NCBI RefSeq assembly: GCF_002050515.1
Contig: NZ_LTAY01000024.1
Location: 1 to 53,327, forward strand
Direction of reading: 5' to 3'
Length of the DNA: 53,327 bases
DNA from: Clostridium thermobutyricum DSM 4928
GTDB taxonomy: Bacteria; Bacillota; Clostridia; Clostridiales; Clostridiaceae
Shown here: one piece after another, positions 17,859 to 27,052 of the stretch
Layout of the letters: the number at the start of each line of letters is the position of its first letter
How positions within the stretch are numbered: the first letter of the stretch is position 1
Position numbers and translations under genes: made by a program
Notes under the pieces: generated by a model
What the model was told of the DNA's origin: nothing
What the model saw: only the letters and a program-made list of their open reading frames with translations
The model's database searches: none

Positions 17859-17895
17859 TCTTATATAAAGGCTCTTATATATAGGGGGGGAAAAG

Positions 17896-18123
17896 ATGTT
17901 TTGCTCAAAACAGTTGAATAAAAAATGTTTTAAAAGAAAAAAAAGTAAACATAGTGAGAATGATTTAATATTATATATTGATAGCCCTTTTACTAAAGAG
18001 ACTGAAATAGAAATGAAAGAAGGGTATCAAGAAATGGCATTTCTAAATTTAGAAATGGCAATGATGACTGATGATGAATTAAAAGAAGTTAATGATTATG
18101 AAAACTGGCTTTGCGGAGAGTGA
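17896..18123 (+). CDS. MazE/EndoAI-type antitoxin with a reduced N terminus
   Basis: A 75-residue protein directly before mazF. Residues 37-56 (ETEIEMKEGYQEMAFLNLEM) match the C-terminal helix-plus-tail of Bacillus EndoAI, which wraps around and blocks the MazF active site. EndoAI has a ~45-residue ribbon-helix-helix DNA-binding domain before this; here there are only ~38 residues, basic and Cys/Lys-rich with one strand-like LILYID, and the two helices are not apparent. It may therefore neutralise the toxin without acting as a classical autorepressor. AGGGGGGG lies just upstream. The identity rests on position and the tail motif. Confidence 0.75.
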   Translation: MFCSKQLNKKCFKRKKSKHSENDLILYIDSPFTKETEIEMKEGYQEMAFLNLEMAMMTDDELKEVNDYENWLCGE

Positions 18124-18131
18124 TAAATTAA

Positions 18132-18485
18132 ATGGCGACTATGGTTGTAAAAAGAGGGGATATATTCTATGCCGATTTAAGTCCGGTTATTGGCTCGGAG
18201 CAAGGTGGAATTAGACCCGTTATAATAATACAAAATGATATAGGAAATAGATATAGTCCAACAGTTATTGTTGCAGCTATAACTTCACAAATTAATAAAG
18301 CTAAGTTACCTACTCATGTAGAAATTTCATCTGAAGAATATGGGTTAAATAGAGACTCTGTTGTTCTTTTAGAACAAGTTAGGACTTTAGATAAAAAAAG
18401 ATTAAAAGAAAAAATTGGACATATGACTGATGCAGATATGAAAAAGGTAAATAAATCTTTGTTAATAAGTTTAAGTTTAATATAA
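18132..18485 (+). CDS. mazF: MazF/EndoA-type mRNA interferase toxin
   Basis: A 117-residue SH3-like endoribonuclease that cleaves mRNA at specific short sequences; Bacillus EndoA (NdoA) is almost the same length. Conserved blocks are [52 protein letters not shown] and [13 protein letters not shown]. The catalytic Arg and Thr equivalents are in GIRPV and AAITSQ. It is 8 nt after the antitoxin, and its ribosome site GGAGAG is inside the antitoxin's last codons. In Bacillus ndoAI-ndoA also follow alr. A second ATG nine bases in would also give an intact enzyme. Confidence 0.95.
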   Translation: MATMVVKRGDIFYADLSPVIGSEQGGIRPVIIIQNDIGNRYSPTVIVAAITSQINKAKLPTHVEISSEEYGLNRDSVVLLEQVRTLDKKRLKEKIGHMTDADMKKVNKSLLISLSLI

Positions 18486-18536
18486 GACGTACAAGCTATA
18501 TTGCTTAAATTATGAAAAAGATAATTTTTATGAAGT

Positions 18537-18596
18537 TCACTTCGTTAAGCATAAAAGCAAATAAGATTTGAAATTTGCTTAACGAGGTGATTTTTT
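18537..18596 (+). terminator. Intrinsic terminator after mazF
   Basis: A 14-bp stem (CACTTCGTTAAGCA with TGCTTAACGAGGTG, one wobble; arms 18538-18551 and 18576-18589), then ATTTTTT. Confidence 0.8.
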
Positions 18597-18736
18597 AGAA
18601 TATATTATTATTTAAAGAATTAATATATATGTAGATAATAATAGATAAAGTTTTAACTAAAGGGAATTTAATAATAGAGAATATGAATTATTTATAATCA
18701 TTATTGTAAGTTATAAATGAATAGATTTTATCAATT

Positions 18737-18776
18737 TGAAAACTACTTTAATTTAAATATTAAGGTAGTTTTTATT
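18737..18776 (+). terminator. Orphan terminator-like hairpin in a gene-free stretch
   Basis: Stem AAAACTACTTTAAT (18739-18752) with ATTAAGGTAGTTTT (18759-18772, one wobble), followed by T-rich sequence. No gene ends here: mazF already has a terminator 140 nt earlier. The stretch 18486-19111 otherwise holds AT-rich DNA, a 20-nt palindrome near 18835-18857 and a 9-nt inverted pair TGTTTACAT (18799) / ATGTAAACA (18913). Confidence 0.6.
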
Positions 18777-19111
18777 TTATAATTAATAAATTTTTAAATG
18801 TTTACATGAAGAAAAATTCAAATCTTGCGAAAAAGTAATATATATTATATTACTTATTAAATATTTTAATTTGAATTTAAACATAATAAATATATTAAAT
18901 ATAATATATATTATGTAAACAATTAGATTAAATAGACTTTAAAACATATGCTATTAATAATAGAGTATACTAAAGAATGAAATGTGATATATAAATGATA
19001 TAAAGTAGGTTTAATAGTATATACAAAGAGCGTAATATATGTTAAAATAACTTATAGAAAAGAAAAAATAATCTATAAAAAGTTAAATTAAAGCTAGGAG
19101 GACATTAAAGA

Positions 19112-19936
19112 ATGAAACAAAATAAACAAGAGCTTATGGAAACAGCTAAAATTATTAGAAAAGATATTGTTGAAATGCTTACAGAATCAGCATCAGGTCA
19201 TCCAGGAGGATCATTATCAGCAGCTGATATAGTAACAGTATTATATTTCAATGAAATGAATATTGATCCTAAAAATCCTAAAATGGAAAATAGAGATAGA
19301 TTTGTACTTTCAAAAGGGCATGCAGCACCAGTTTTATATAGTGCATTAGCTAGAAGAGGATTCTTTGATCCAGCAGAATTAATGACTTTAAGAAAAATTA
19401 ATTCAAACTTACAAGGACATCCAAATATGAATGATGTACCTGGAGTTGATATGTCAACAGGTTCATTAGGGCAAGGCGTATCAACAGCAGTTGGAATGGC
19501 TTTAGGAGCTAAAATAAATGGTCAAGAAAATAGAGTTTATGCATTACTTGGTGATGGAGAATTAGAAGAAGGTCAAGTATGGGAAGCAGCTATGGCTGGA
19601 GCTCAATACAAATTAGATAATTTAACTATATTTATAGATTTTAATGGATTACAAATAGATGGAAACATAGAAGATGTTATGAATCCTTCTCCAATAGATA
19701 AAAAATTTGAAGCTTTCGGATGGAATGTATTAGTTATAGACGGACATAATTATGATGAAATTCTAGAAGCAATAGAAAAAGCAAAAGCTTGTAAAGGTCA
19801 ACCAACAGCTATTATATGTAAAACAGTAAAAGGAAAAGGGGTTTCATTTATGGAAAACCAAGCTGGATGGCATGGAGCAGCACCTAACAAAGAACAATGT
19901 GAACAAGCAATAGCAGAAATTGGAGGATTAAAATAA
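19112..19936 (+). CDS. Transketolase, N-terminal (thiamine-diphosphate-binding) subunit
   Basis: A 274-residue half-enzyme. It carries [20 protein letters not shown] near residue 26, the [12 protein letters not shown] segment and the TPP/magnesium motif [17 protein letters not shown] followed by [11 protein letters not shown]. Full transketolases are ~660 residues; here the two halves are separate genes joined by a TAATG overlap. The pair transfers two-carbon units in the non-oxidative pentose-phosphate pathway; in clostridia this is the route to pentoses without an oxidative branch. AGGAGG lies upstream of the ATG. Confidence 0.95.
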   Translation: MKQNKQELMETAKIIRKDIVEMLTESASGHPGGSLSAADIVTVLYFNEMNIDPKNPKMENRDRFVLSKGHAAPVLYSALARRGFFDPAELMTLRKINSNLQGHPNMNDVPGVDMSTGSLGQGVSTAVGMALGAKINGQENRVYALLGDGELEEGQVWEAAMAGAQYKLDNLTIFIDFNGLQIDGNIEDVMNPSPIDKKFEAFGWNVLVIDGHNYDEILEAIEKAKACKGQPTAIICKTVKGKGVSFMENQAGWHGAAPNKEQCEQAIAEIGGLK

Positions 19937-20877
19937 TGAGTAAAATAGCAACTAGAGAAGCTTATGGAAAAGCTTTAAAAGATTTAGCAAATACTAATAA
20001 AGATGTTATAGTTTTAGATGCGGACCTTTCAAAATCAACTAAAACAGCAGATTTTAAAAGTGTAGCACCAGAAAGATTCTTCAATATGGGGATTGCAGAA
20101 GGAAATATGATGGCAGTTGCAGCTGGTCTTTCAACATGTGGAAAAATCCCATTTGTAAGTACTTTTGCTATGTTTGCTGCAGGAAGAGCTTTTGAGCAAA
20201 TAAGAAATTCAATATGCTATCCAAGATTAAATGTAAAAATATGCGCAACTCATGCTGGATTAACTGTTGGTGAAGATGGAGCTTCTCATCAAGCAATTGA
20301 AGATATTTCATTAATGAGAAGTATTCCTAATATGACAGTTATTAACCCATCAGATGCAGTTGAGACTGAGGCTGCTATAAAAGCAATTTCTGAAATGAAT
20401 GGACCTTGCTATGTAAGACTTGGAAGAGCTGCTGTTAATGTAATAAATGATAGACCAGAATATAAATTTGAAATAGGAAAAGGAGTTACTTTAAAAGAAG
20501 GTGATGACTTAACTATTATAGCTACAGGAATTATGGTAGATGCTGCTTTAGAAGCTAGTGAAGTTTTAAAAGAAGAAGGAATCAATGCAAGAGTTATAAA
20601 TATTCATACTATTAAACCAATTGATTCAGAATTAATAATAAAAGCTGCAAAAGAAACTGGGGCTATAGTTACTGCAGAAGAACATAATATAATTGGTGGA
20701 TTAGGATCTGCTGTAGCAGAAGTTGTTACTGAAAATTATCCTGTACCAGTATTAAAAGTTGGAGTTAAAGATACATTTGGAGAAAGCGGAAAACCAAATC
20801 AACTTTTAGAAAAATATGGATTAACTAGTAAAGATATTATAGAAATATCTAAAAAAGCTCTAAATTGTAAAAAATAA
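19936..20877 (+). CDS. Transketolase, C-terminal subunit
   Basis: A 313-residue partner of the preceding gene. The pyrimidine-binding domain is at ~1-170, with FFNMGIAEGNMMAVAAGLS (catalytic Glu) and GLTVGEDGASHQAIEDISLM. The C-terminal transketolase domain is at ~185-305, with ATGIMVDAALEA, and TAEEHNIIGGLGSAVAEV is recognisable. Its ATG shares one base with the previous stop codon, which implies coupled synthesis of equal amounts of the two chains. Confidence 0.95.
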   Translation: MSKIATREAYGKALKDLANTNKDVIVLDADLSKSTKTADFKSVAPERFFNMGIAEGNMMAVAAGLSTCGKIPFVSTFAMFAAGRAFEQIRNSICYPRLNVKICATHAGLTVGEDGASHQAIEDISLMRSIPNMTVINPSDAVETEAAIKAISEMNGPCYVRLGRAAVNVINDRPEYKFEIGKGVTLKEGDDLTIIATGIMVDAALEASEVLKEEGINARVINIHTIKPIDSELIIKAAKETGAIVTAEEHNIIGGLGSAVAEVVTENYPVPVLKVGVKDTFGESGKPNQLLEKYGLTSKDIIEISKKALNCKK

Positions 20878-20899
20878 TACAATTGGAAATAAATTTGTG

Positions 20900-20937
20900 A
20901 TATAACAGTATAGAGAGATCTATACTGTTATTTTTTT
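20900..20937 (+). terminator. Intrinsic terminator after the transketolase genes
   Basis: A 13-bp perfect stem (ATAACAGTATAGA with TCTATACTGTTAT), a GAGA loop and a T run. Confidence 0.9.
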
Positions 20938-20972
20938 ATAATAGTACATATTTAAAGGGGATATTAGAGAAA

Positions 20973-21818
20973 ATGAAAGAAAAATTTAAAGAATATTTAA
21001 TGATAACTATAGGAATGTTGTTTGTAGTTATAGCAATTCAGTTCTTTTTTATACCAAATAATATAACTGCTGGAGGAGTAACAGGAATTTCAGTAGTTAT
21101 ATGTGAGTATATTAAAGGATTAAATGTAGGTTTAGTAATGGGAGTATTAAATATATTCTTATTTATTATTACATTTATTTTTATAGGAAGAGATTTTGGT
21201 GGTAAAACAATATATGCAGCCATGGGAATATCTTTTATAAATTGGGCAATAGAAGAATTTTTTACTCCAATGGCAGTAACAAATGATTTAATGCTTTCTA
21301 CAATTGCAGGAAGTTTATTTTTAGGAACTGGACTTGGAATAGTATTTACTCAAGATGCATCAACTGGTGGTACGGACATAATAGCTAAAATACTCAATAA
21401 ATTTTTCCATATAGAAATGGGAAGAGGAATGCAAATAGTTGACATAATTGTTGTTATATTTAGTGGAATCACATTTGGAATAGAAAAAGCTATATATGCT
21501 GCAATTTGTGTTATTTTAACAGGAATAGTTATAGATAAAGTTATTTCTGGATATTATACATGTCATCAAGTAATAATTTTCACAAATAAAACAAAATATA
21601 TAAAAGAATATATAATAAATGATATAGATAGAGGTTGTACTATTTTCACAGGTGAGGGTGGTTATACTGGAGAAAATAAGAATATTATATATTGTGTACT
21701 TGAAAGAGCTCAATTAATGAAAGTAAGAAAATTTTTAAAAGAAAATGAACCAGAAGCTTTTGTTATAGTAAATGATGCTCATGATGTATTAGGAAAAGGA
21801 TTTGAGAAAATTGAGTGA
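20973..21818 (+). CDS. YitT family membrane protein (first of two)
   Basis: A 281-residue protein with five to six hydrophobic segments in residues ~5-195 (YitT_membrane, DUF161) and a soluble C-terminal DUF2179 domain (~205-280). Family motifs are FFIPNNITAGGVTGIS, the STGGTDIIAKILNKF block and the DUF2179 GEGGYTGENKNIIYCV. The transported substrate is unknown. It is preceded by AAAGGGG and is 26 nt from a close paralogue that shares the same motifs. Confidence 0.9.
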   Translation: MKEKFKEYLMITIGMLFVVIAIQFFFIPNNITAGGVTGISVVICEYIKGLNVGLVMGVLNIFLFIITFIFIGRDFGGKTIYAAMGISFINWAIEEFFTPMAVTNDLMLSTIAGSLFLGTGLGIVFTQDASTGGTDIIAKILNKFFHIEMGRGMQIVDIIVVIFSGITFGIEKAIYAAICVILTGIVIDKVISGYYTCHQVIIFTNKTKYIKEYIINDIDRGCTIFTGEGGYTGENKNIIYCVLERAQLMKVRKFLKENEPEAFVIVNDAHDVLGKGFEKIE

Positions 21819-21844
21819 TAGCTATAATGTAAAGGAGTAAGTGT

Positions 21845-22696
21845 ATGAAAAAAGCAGTAGTAAAAGATTATGTAATGATAACAATCGGAATAGTATTAGT
21901 AGCAATATCAGTTGAATATTTCTTTGCACCAAATGATTTAGCTGCTGGTGGAATAACAGGATTAGCAATAGTGATAAATAAATTTATACCAGCAATCGGA
22001 ATCGGAGCTTTGACTTTAGTTTTAAATGTTATTTTATTTGCAGTTGCATTTATGTTTATTGGAGGAAATTTTGGAGGAAGAACTATATATGCAAGTCTTT
22101 TATTATCAGTTTTTATGTGGATTATAGAAAAATTTTTTAATCCTTTCGCATTAACTCAAGATTTAGTAATAGCAACTATATTTGGTACAATAATATCTGC
22201 AATAGGTATGGCAATTGTATTTAATTCAAATTCATCTACAGGAGGAACTGATATTATAGCAAAGCTTATGAATAAATATATGCATATTGATATTGGAAAA
22301 TCTGTTTTAATAGTAGATTTTTTAATAACATTTGCGGCAGCTTTAGTTTTTGGATTAACTTTAGGATTTTATGCTATGCTTAGTGTAATTCTTCTTGGAA
22401 TTCTTATTGATAAGATGATAGAAGGATTTAATGTTGCTAAACAAATTATAATAATTAGTGAACACAGTGAGAAAATAAGTAGGTTTATTATGCAGGAACT
22501 TGGAAGAGGATGTACTTGCATAAAAGGTTTTGGTGGATATACTAAAAAAGAAAAGTTTGTAATTTACACTGTTCTTGGAAGGAATGAATTCATAAAGCTT
22601 AAGAATCATATAAGAGAAGTTGATAAAGATGCATTTATTACTGTTGGGGAAGCGCACGAGGTTTTTGGTGAAGGATTTAAAATAAATGAAAATTAA
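21845..22696 (+). CDS. YitT family membrane protein (second of two)
   Basis: A 283-residue paralogue of the preceding gene with the same layout: hydrophobic segments in ~8-195, a C-terminal DUF2179 domain, FFAPNDLAAGGITGLA, STGGTDIIAKLMNKY and GFGGYTKKEKFVIYTV. The two differ throughout, so this is an old tandem duplication, not an assembly repeat. AAAGGAG is near the start. Likely co-transcribed with the first copy. Confidence 0.9.
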   Translation: MKKAVVKDYVMITIGIVLVAISVEYFFAPNDLAAGGITGLAIVINKFIPAIGIGALTLVLNVILFAVAFMFIGGNFGGRTIYASLLLSVFMWIIEKFFNPFALTQDLVIATIFGTIISAIGMAIVFNSNSSTGGTDIIAKLMNKYMHIDIGKSVLIVDFLITFAAALVFGLTLGFYAMLSVILLGILIDKMIEGFNVAKQIIIISEHSEKISRFIMQELGRGCTCIKGFGGYTKKEKFVIYTVLGRNEFIKLKNHIREVDKDAFITVGEAHEVFGEGFKINEN

Positions 22697-22827
22697 TAAC
22701 GAAAAATAGACAAAAAAGAAAAACTTAATAAATTTTTATATAAAAATGAATATTCTATGTGATATAATAAAATTTATAATGGACAAGGGCATGTAAATAT
22801 GTCCAATTCTATAAGGAGTGTAAAATA

Positions 22828-23514
22828 ATGATTGAATTTAAAAGTGTATCAAAGATTTATGATAATAATGTAAAAGCGCTTTCAGATGTAAACATAACAA
22901 TAGATTCAGGTGAATTTGTTTTCTTAGTTGGTCCATCTGGTGCTGGGAAATCAACTTTTATAAAAATGATACTAAAAGAAGTTGATCCTACAAATGGTAC
23001 AATAACGGTTGCAGGTCAAGACCTATCAGAAATATCAAGAGGGAAGACACCTTATTACAGAAGAAAAATAGGGATGGTTTTCCAAGACTTTAGACTTATA
23101 CCAACTTTAAATGTATATGAAAATGTTGCTTTCGCAATGAAAGTTGTAGAAGCTTCACCAAAAGAAATTAGAAGAAGAGTTCCAATGGTATTATCACTTG
23201 TTGGATTATCTCACAAATATAAAATGTTTCCAAATGAATTGTCTGGAGGAGAGCAACAGAGAGTTTCTTTAGCACGAGCAATTGTTAATAATCCTTCAGT
23301 TTTAATTTGTGATGAGCCTACAGGAAACCTTGACCCTCAAACTGCTAGTGAAATAATGGAGCTTTTAGAAGACATTAATTCAGCAGGAACTACAATATTA
23401 ATGGCTACTCATGCTCAAGAAATAGTTAATGATATGAAAAAGAGAGTTATAGCTATTGATAAAGGTGAAATTGTAAGAGATGAGGAAAGGGGTAGATATA
23501 CTGATGAAGATTAA
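22828..23514 (+). CDS. ftsE: Cell-division ATP-binding protein FtsE
   Basis: A 228-residue ABC ATPase. Walker A GPSGAGKST is near 36-44, the Q-loop is FQDFRLIPTLNVYENVAFAM, the signature LSGGEQQRVSLARA is near 137, Walker B is VLICDEPTGNLDP and the switch His is in ATHAQE. It works with FtsX, encoded next with an 11-nt overlap, to control peptidoglycan hydrolases. The PcsB/CwlO-like protein at 3142 is a plausible client. Upstream, TATAAT (22763-22768) is a possible -10, and a GGACA/TGTCC hairpin lies in the leader. Confidence 0.96.
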   Translation: MIEFKSVSKIYDNNVKALSDVNITIDSGEFVFLVGPSGAGKSTFIKMILKEVDPTNGTITVAGQDLSEISRGKTPYYRRKIGMVFQDFRLIPTLNVYENVAFAMKVVEASPKEIRRRVPMVLSLVGLSHKYKMFPNELSGGEQQRVSLARAIVNNPSVLICDEPTGNLDPQTASEIMELLEDINSAGTTILMATHAQEIVNDMKKRVIAIDKGEIVRDEERGRYTDED

Positions 23515-24394
23515 TACGATAAAGCATTTTATAGTTGATGCTTTAAAAAGTTTAAAAAGAAACAAAACAATATGTTTAGCTTCAGTAATAACTGTGCTTA
23601 TTACGTTCTTTGTTCTTGGTATATTCGTACTAGTGAGTAAGAACGTAGGTTTAGCGTTAAATGGAGTTCAATCTAAGGTTGAATTAAAAGTATTTTTACA
23701 AAATGATATTAAGTTAGTAGATCAAAGAGAAATTGAAATAAAATTAAAGGATATGCCAGAAGTTAAGGATGTTACTTACGAATCAAAAGATCAAGCATTC
23801 ATAAACTTCCAAAAAGGTTCAGAAAATAATAAAGGATTACTTGAAGGATATAGTTTACAAAACAATCCATTCCCAGCATCCTATGTTGTTAAATTAAATA
23901 AACCAGAAGATGCGCAAACAGTAGCGAATGCTATTAAAAATATGCCTGGTGTTGATAGTATAGGAAATCAACAAGATTTAATTAATACAATAACTAGAAT
24001 TGTAAATGCAGTTAGAATTATAGGGGTTATTCTATTCCTAATATTAATAGGAGTTGCAATATTCTTAATTATGAATACAACAAAACTTACTGTTTATTCA
24101 AGGCGTAGAGAAGTAGGAATAATGAAGTTTGTTGGAGCAACAGACTGGTTTATAAGATGGCCATTTATTATAGAAGGAATGATAATAGGGCTTGTAGGAG
24201 CTATATTAGCTAGTATTCTTGTAGGATTTGCATATCAAGGCTTCTTTAGCTGGATAACAACTAAAATGTTATTTGTAGATATAGTAGGAACTTCATATAT
24301 ATACACATCATTATTATGGCAATTTGCTATAGCAGGTGCTGTTATAGGTGGAGGAGCAAGTTACTTCTCATTAAGAAAATTCTTAGTTGTATAA
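23504..24394 (+). CDS. ftsX: Cell-division permease-like protein FtsX
   Basis: A 296-residue membrane protein with four transmembrane helices: one near ~23-45, then three in ~165-290, separated by an extracellular domain (~50-160) that engages hydrolases. The RRREVGIMKFVGATDWFIRWPF block is typical of FtsX. An earlier ATG at 23480 lies deep in ftsE; the ATG at 23504 with AGGAAAGGGG upstream gives the usual length. It overlaps ftsE by 11 nt. Confidence 0.95.
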   Translation: MKINTIKHFIVDALKSLKRNKTICLASVITVLITFFVLGIFVLVSKNVGLALNGVQSKVELKVFLQNDIKLVDQREIEIKLKDMPEVKDVTYESKDQAFINFQKGSENNKGLLEGYSLQNNPFPASYVVKLNKPEDAQTVANAIKNMPGVDSIGNQQDLINTITRIVNAVRIIGVILFLILIGVAIFLIMNTTKLTVYSRRREVGIMKFVGATDWFIRWPFIIEGMIIGLVGAILASILVGFAYQGFFSWITTKMLFVDIVGTSYIYTSLLWQFAIAGAVIGGGASYFSLRKFLVV

Positions 24395-24426
24395 AAAGAA
24401 TGAAATTGAATATACTATAATGTATA

Positions 24427-24463
24427 ATAAACTCAGTGGATAATTTATCCACTGAGTTTTATT
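24427..24463 (+). terminator. Intrinsic terminator after ftsEX
   Basis: Arms AAACTCAGTGGATAA and TTATCCACTGAGTTT (24429-24459) with the loop formed from the central AATTT, followed by TATTTT. Confidence 0.8.
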
Positions 24464-24503
24464 TTAAATTTTTATGTAAAATAAAGATATGTGAGGAAAG
24501 AGT

Positions 24504-25724
24504 ATGAGAAAAGAGGGGCTAAATAAAGTAATCATAGCTGTTGCTGGAGTTGTTATAGCAACTGGATCTTTTTATGCAGGTAATATTGCATCAACAAAAG
24601 GATTAATACTTACTAATATAAATTCAAAAGTGAAAAATGCTATTCAAGAAGCTAGCGATACAGCTAAATATAAAGAATTATTTGATGTGAGAAATGCGAT
24701 AATTTCAAATTATGATGGCGAAGTTGAAGATAAAGTGCTTTTAGAAGGAGCAATAAAAGGAATGGCAAATTCCTTAAAAGATCCGTATACAATCTATATG
24801 ACTAAAGAAGAATATGAAAGTTATAATGAGCATAATTCAGGAGAATATGTTGGGATTGGAGTTCATATAGGAATTAAAGATAATAAAGTAGAAGTAGTAA
24901 AACCTATGGAAAATTCTCCTGCCAAAAAGGCTGGGATAAAGCCAGAAGATATAATAGTAGAAATAGACGGACAAGAGATTAAAGGTGATATAGAAAAAGC
25001 AAGCAAATTGATAAAAGGAAAGAAAGGTGAAGCTGTAAATCTTGTTATTGAATCAAAAGATTCAAAAGAAAAGAAAAATGTTAAAGTAATAAGAGATGAA
25101 ATAAAGACAGAAGACGTTATAGTAGAGATGCTTTCAAATAATATAGGATATATTCAAATAACAGGATTTAATGAAGGTGTTACAGACAAATTGAAAAAAG
25201 GGATAAATTCTCTTAAAGAAAAAGGAATGAAAGGACTTATTCTAGATTTAAGAGGAAACCCAGGGGGATATCTTCATGAAGCAATAGGTGTAGCATCACA
25301 ATTTATAAAAAAGGGAGAAACTATAACCTATACTATAAATAAATATGATAAGAAAGAAGTTAAGGAATCAAAAGGCGGAGTTGCTGAAGGAATGCCATTA
25401 GTAACATTAATTGATGGTGGAAGTGCTAGTGCATCAGAAGTTGTAACTGGAGCTTTAAGAGATTATAAAGTTGCAACTATTGTAGGAGAAAATAGTTTCG
25501 GAAAAGGAATAGTTCAAGCACCAATTGAATTTAGTGATGGAAGTGCCTTAAAAGTTACAATATCAAAATATTATACTCCTAATGGGGAAAATATTCATAA
25601 AAAAGGTATAAAACCAGATATAGTAGTAGAAATTCCTAAAGAAGTTTTAGAAAAACCTTATGATAGAAATACAGATATTCAACTAAAAAAAGCCATAGAA
25701 GTTATTGAAGATAAAACTAAATAA
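24504..25724 (+). CDS. S41-family carboxy-terminal processing protease (CtpA/CtpB-like)
   Basis: A 406-residue secreted or membrane-anchored serine protease. Residues ~8-28 are a signal/anchor. A PDZ domain lies at ~110-190 (GEYVGIGVHIG, SPAKKAGIKPEDIIVEIDG). The protease core has the Ser in DGGSASASEVV and the Lys in FGKGIVQ, forming the Ser-Lys dyad. In Bacillus ctpB also follows ftsEX and acts in sporulation signalling by cleaving SpoIVFA; that role is inferred here. GAGGAAAG precedes ATG. Confidence 0.93.
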   Translation: MRKEGLNKVIIAVAGVVIATGSFYAGNIASTKGLILTNINSKVKNAIQEASDTAKYKELFDVRNAIISNYDGEVEDKVLLEGAIKGMANSLKDPYTIYMTKEEYESYNEHNSGEYVGIGVHIGIKDNKVEVVKPMENSPAKKAGIKPEDIIVEIDGQEIKGDIEKASKLIKGKKGEAVNLVIESKDSKEKKNVKVIRDEIKTEDVIVEMLSNNIGYIQITGFNEGVTDKLKKGINSLKEKGMKGLILDLRGNPGGYLHEAIGVASQFIKKGETITYTINKYDKKEVKESKGGVAEGMPLVTLIDGGSASASEVVTGALRDYKVATIVGENSFGKGIVQAPIEFSDGSALKVTISKYYTPNGENIHKKGIKPDIVVEIPKEVLEKPYDRNTDIQLKKAIEVIEDKTK

Positions 25725-25742
25725 ACTTTTAGGAGGTAGATT

Positions 25743-27029
25743 TTGGATTTAGAAATTTATACTTTAAAGGCTTTATCAGGAATTATTATAGATCCATTTT
25801 TTTTTGGAATACTCGTAATTATTGGTATAATATTTTATTGGAAAAACTTAAGAGTAGCAAAAATGCAGAAAATGATATTAGGGGAGAGTATAAATTCTCC
25901 TCTTGAATTAACTCTTTCCCAATTTGCACTAGGAATAATAGCGGGAATAATATTAGGATTTGTATGTAACTTTCTTGGAATAATATTTAGAGAAAATTCA
26001 GGGATAGCAACATTATTCATAATATCTATAATATTAATGGTCATAAAACCGAGATTCGCATGTTATTCTTATGGAGCATCTATTTTAGGATTTATAAGTT
26101 TATTATATAAATATGTAATAATGAGAGGAAAGACAACTAATAATTTAAATATTGATATTATCATGTTAGTTACATTTGTAGGTATTTTACATATTATAGA
26201 AGGATTGTTAGTTATAATAGATGGTAGTAAAGGTTCTATTCCAGTATTTTCAAAAAAACAAGGAGTTATATGGGGCGGATATTTATTAAATAGATATTGG
26301 TTTTTGCCTATAAGTATATTAGTATTTGTTAAGCAAAATACATTTTGTTCAATTTCACAGAAATATATAAATACTCCGAGTTGGTGGCCAATTTTAAGAT
26401 CTCCATATACTATATCATTATTAAGCAGTAGTGCTATTTTAATGATGACTTTTTATGGAGTTTTCAATTACTCAGGGTTAACTTTTACGAAGAATAGAAG
26501 AGAAAAAAGGCTAGAAGCTGGAATAATAATTATTATTTATGGAATAATTATTACAATATTAGGTCAAATAGCCAATTTAGGACTAATTTTTAAAATATTA
26601 GTATTAATTTTACTTCCTATCTTACATGAAATACAGATAAAAGTTCAAAGATATAGAGAAAATAAAAGAAAACCAATATTTTATAGTTTGCCAGGGAGAA
26701 TATGTGTAATAGAAGTTATTCCTAATTCCCTATCATATAAAGCTGGAATTAGAGCTGGAGATATAATAAAAAAAATAAATGATAAAATAGTTATGTCTGA
26801 AAATGAAATATATATAATGAGGGATTGTATTCAAAGAGATGTAGAGATTACTATCATAAAAAAAGATAAAGAATTAAAATTAAAAATTGATAAAGATCTA
26901 AATAAAGGTTTAGGAATACTTGTTGTACCAGTTTCAATATTAAATAAAAATAATTTTGGACATGTTTTAAAAGAAAAACAAGATCAAATTAGAAAATTGG
27001 ATGAAAATAAAAAGATTAAAAATGGATAA
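25743..27029 (+). CDS. Multi-pass membrane protein with C-terminal PDZ domain, MinJ-like
   Basis: A 428-residue protein with about seven to eight hydrophobic segments in ~10-300, and a PDZ-like domain at ~315-400 (RICVIEVIPNSLSYKAGIRAGDIIKKI). The same arrangement and place, after ctpB, is found for Bacillus MinJ (SwrAB), which links DivIVA to MinD and places the division site. The sequence looks divergent, so the equivalence is inferred from layout and position. The start is TTG, with a perfect AGGAGG 6 nt before it. It is followed 23 nt later by uvrB. Confidence 0.78.
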   Translation: MDLEIYTLKALSGIIIDPFFFGILVIIGIIFYWKNLRVAKMQKMILGESINSPLELTLSQFALGIIAGIILGFVCNFLGIIFRENSGIATLFIISIILMVIKPRFACYSYGASILGFISLLYKYVIMRGKTTNNLNIDIIMLVTFVGILHIIEGLLVIIDGSKGSIPVFSKKQGVIWGGYLLNRYWFLPISILVFVKQNTFCSISQKYINTPSWWPILRSPYTISLLSSSAILMMTFYGVFNYSGLTFTKNRREKRLEAGIIIIIYGIIITILGQIANLGLIFKILVLILLPILHEIQIKVQRYRENKRKPIFYSLPGRICVIEVIPNSLSYKAGIRAGDIIKKINDKIVMSENEIYIMRDCIQRDVEITIIKKDKELKLKIDKDLNKGLGILVVPVSILNKNNFGHVLKEKQDQIRKLDENKKIKNG

Positions 27030-27052
27030 CTTATAAAGAGAGGTGAAAAGGA

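Noticed and set aside
18799..18921. TGTTTACAT/ATGTAAACA inverted pair as an operator
   Set aside because: Copies are 105 nt apart in AT-rich DNA and match no regulator I recognise.
20973..22696. Assembly duplication of the YitT gene
   Set aside because: The copies differ across their whole length at DNA and protein level.
23480..23503. An earlier start for ftsX at 23480
   Set aside because: It lies inside ftsE and gives an unusual N terminus; ATG 23504 has a ribosome site and the family length.
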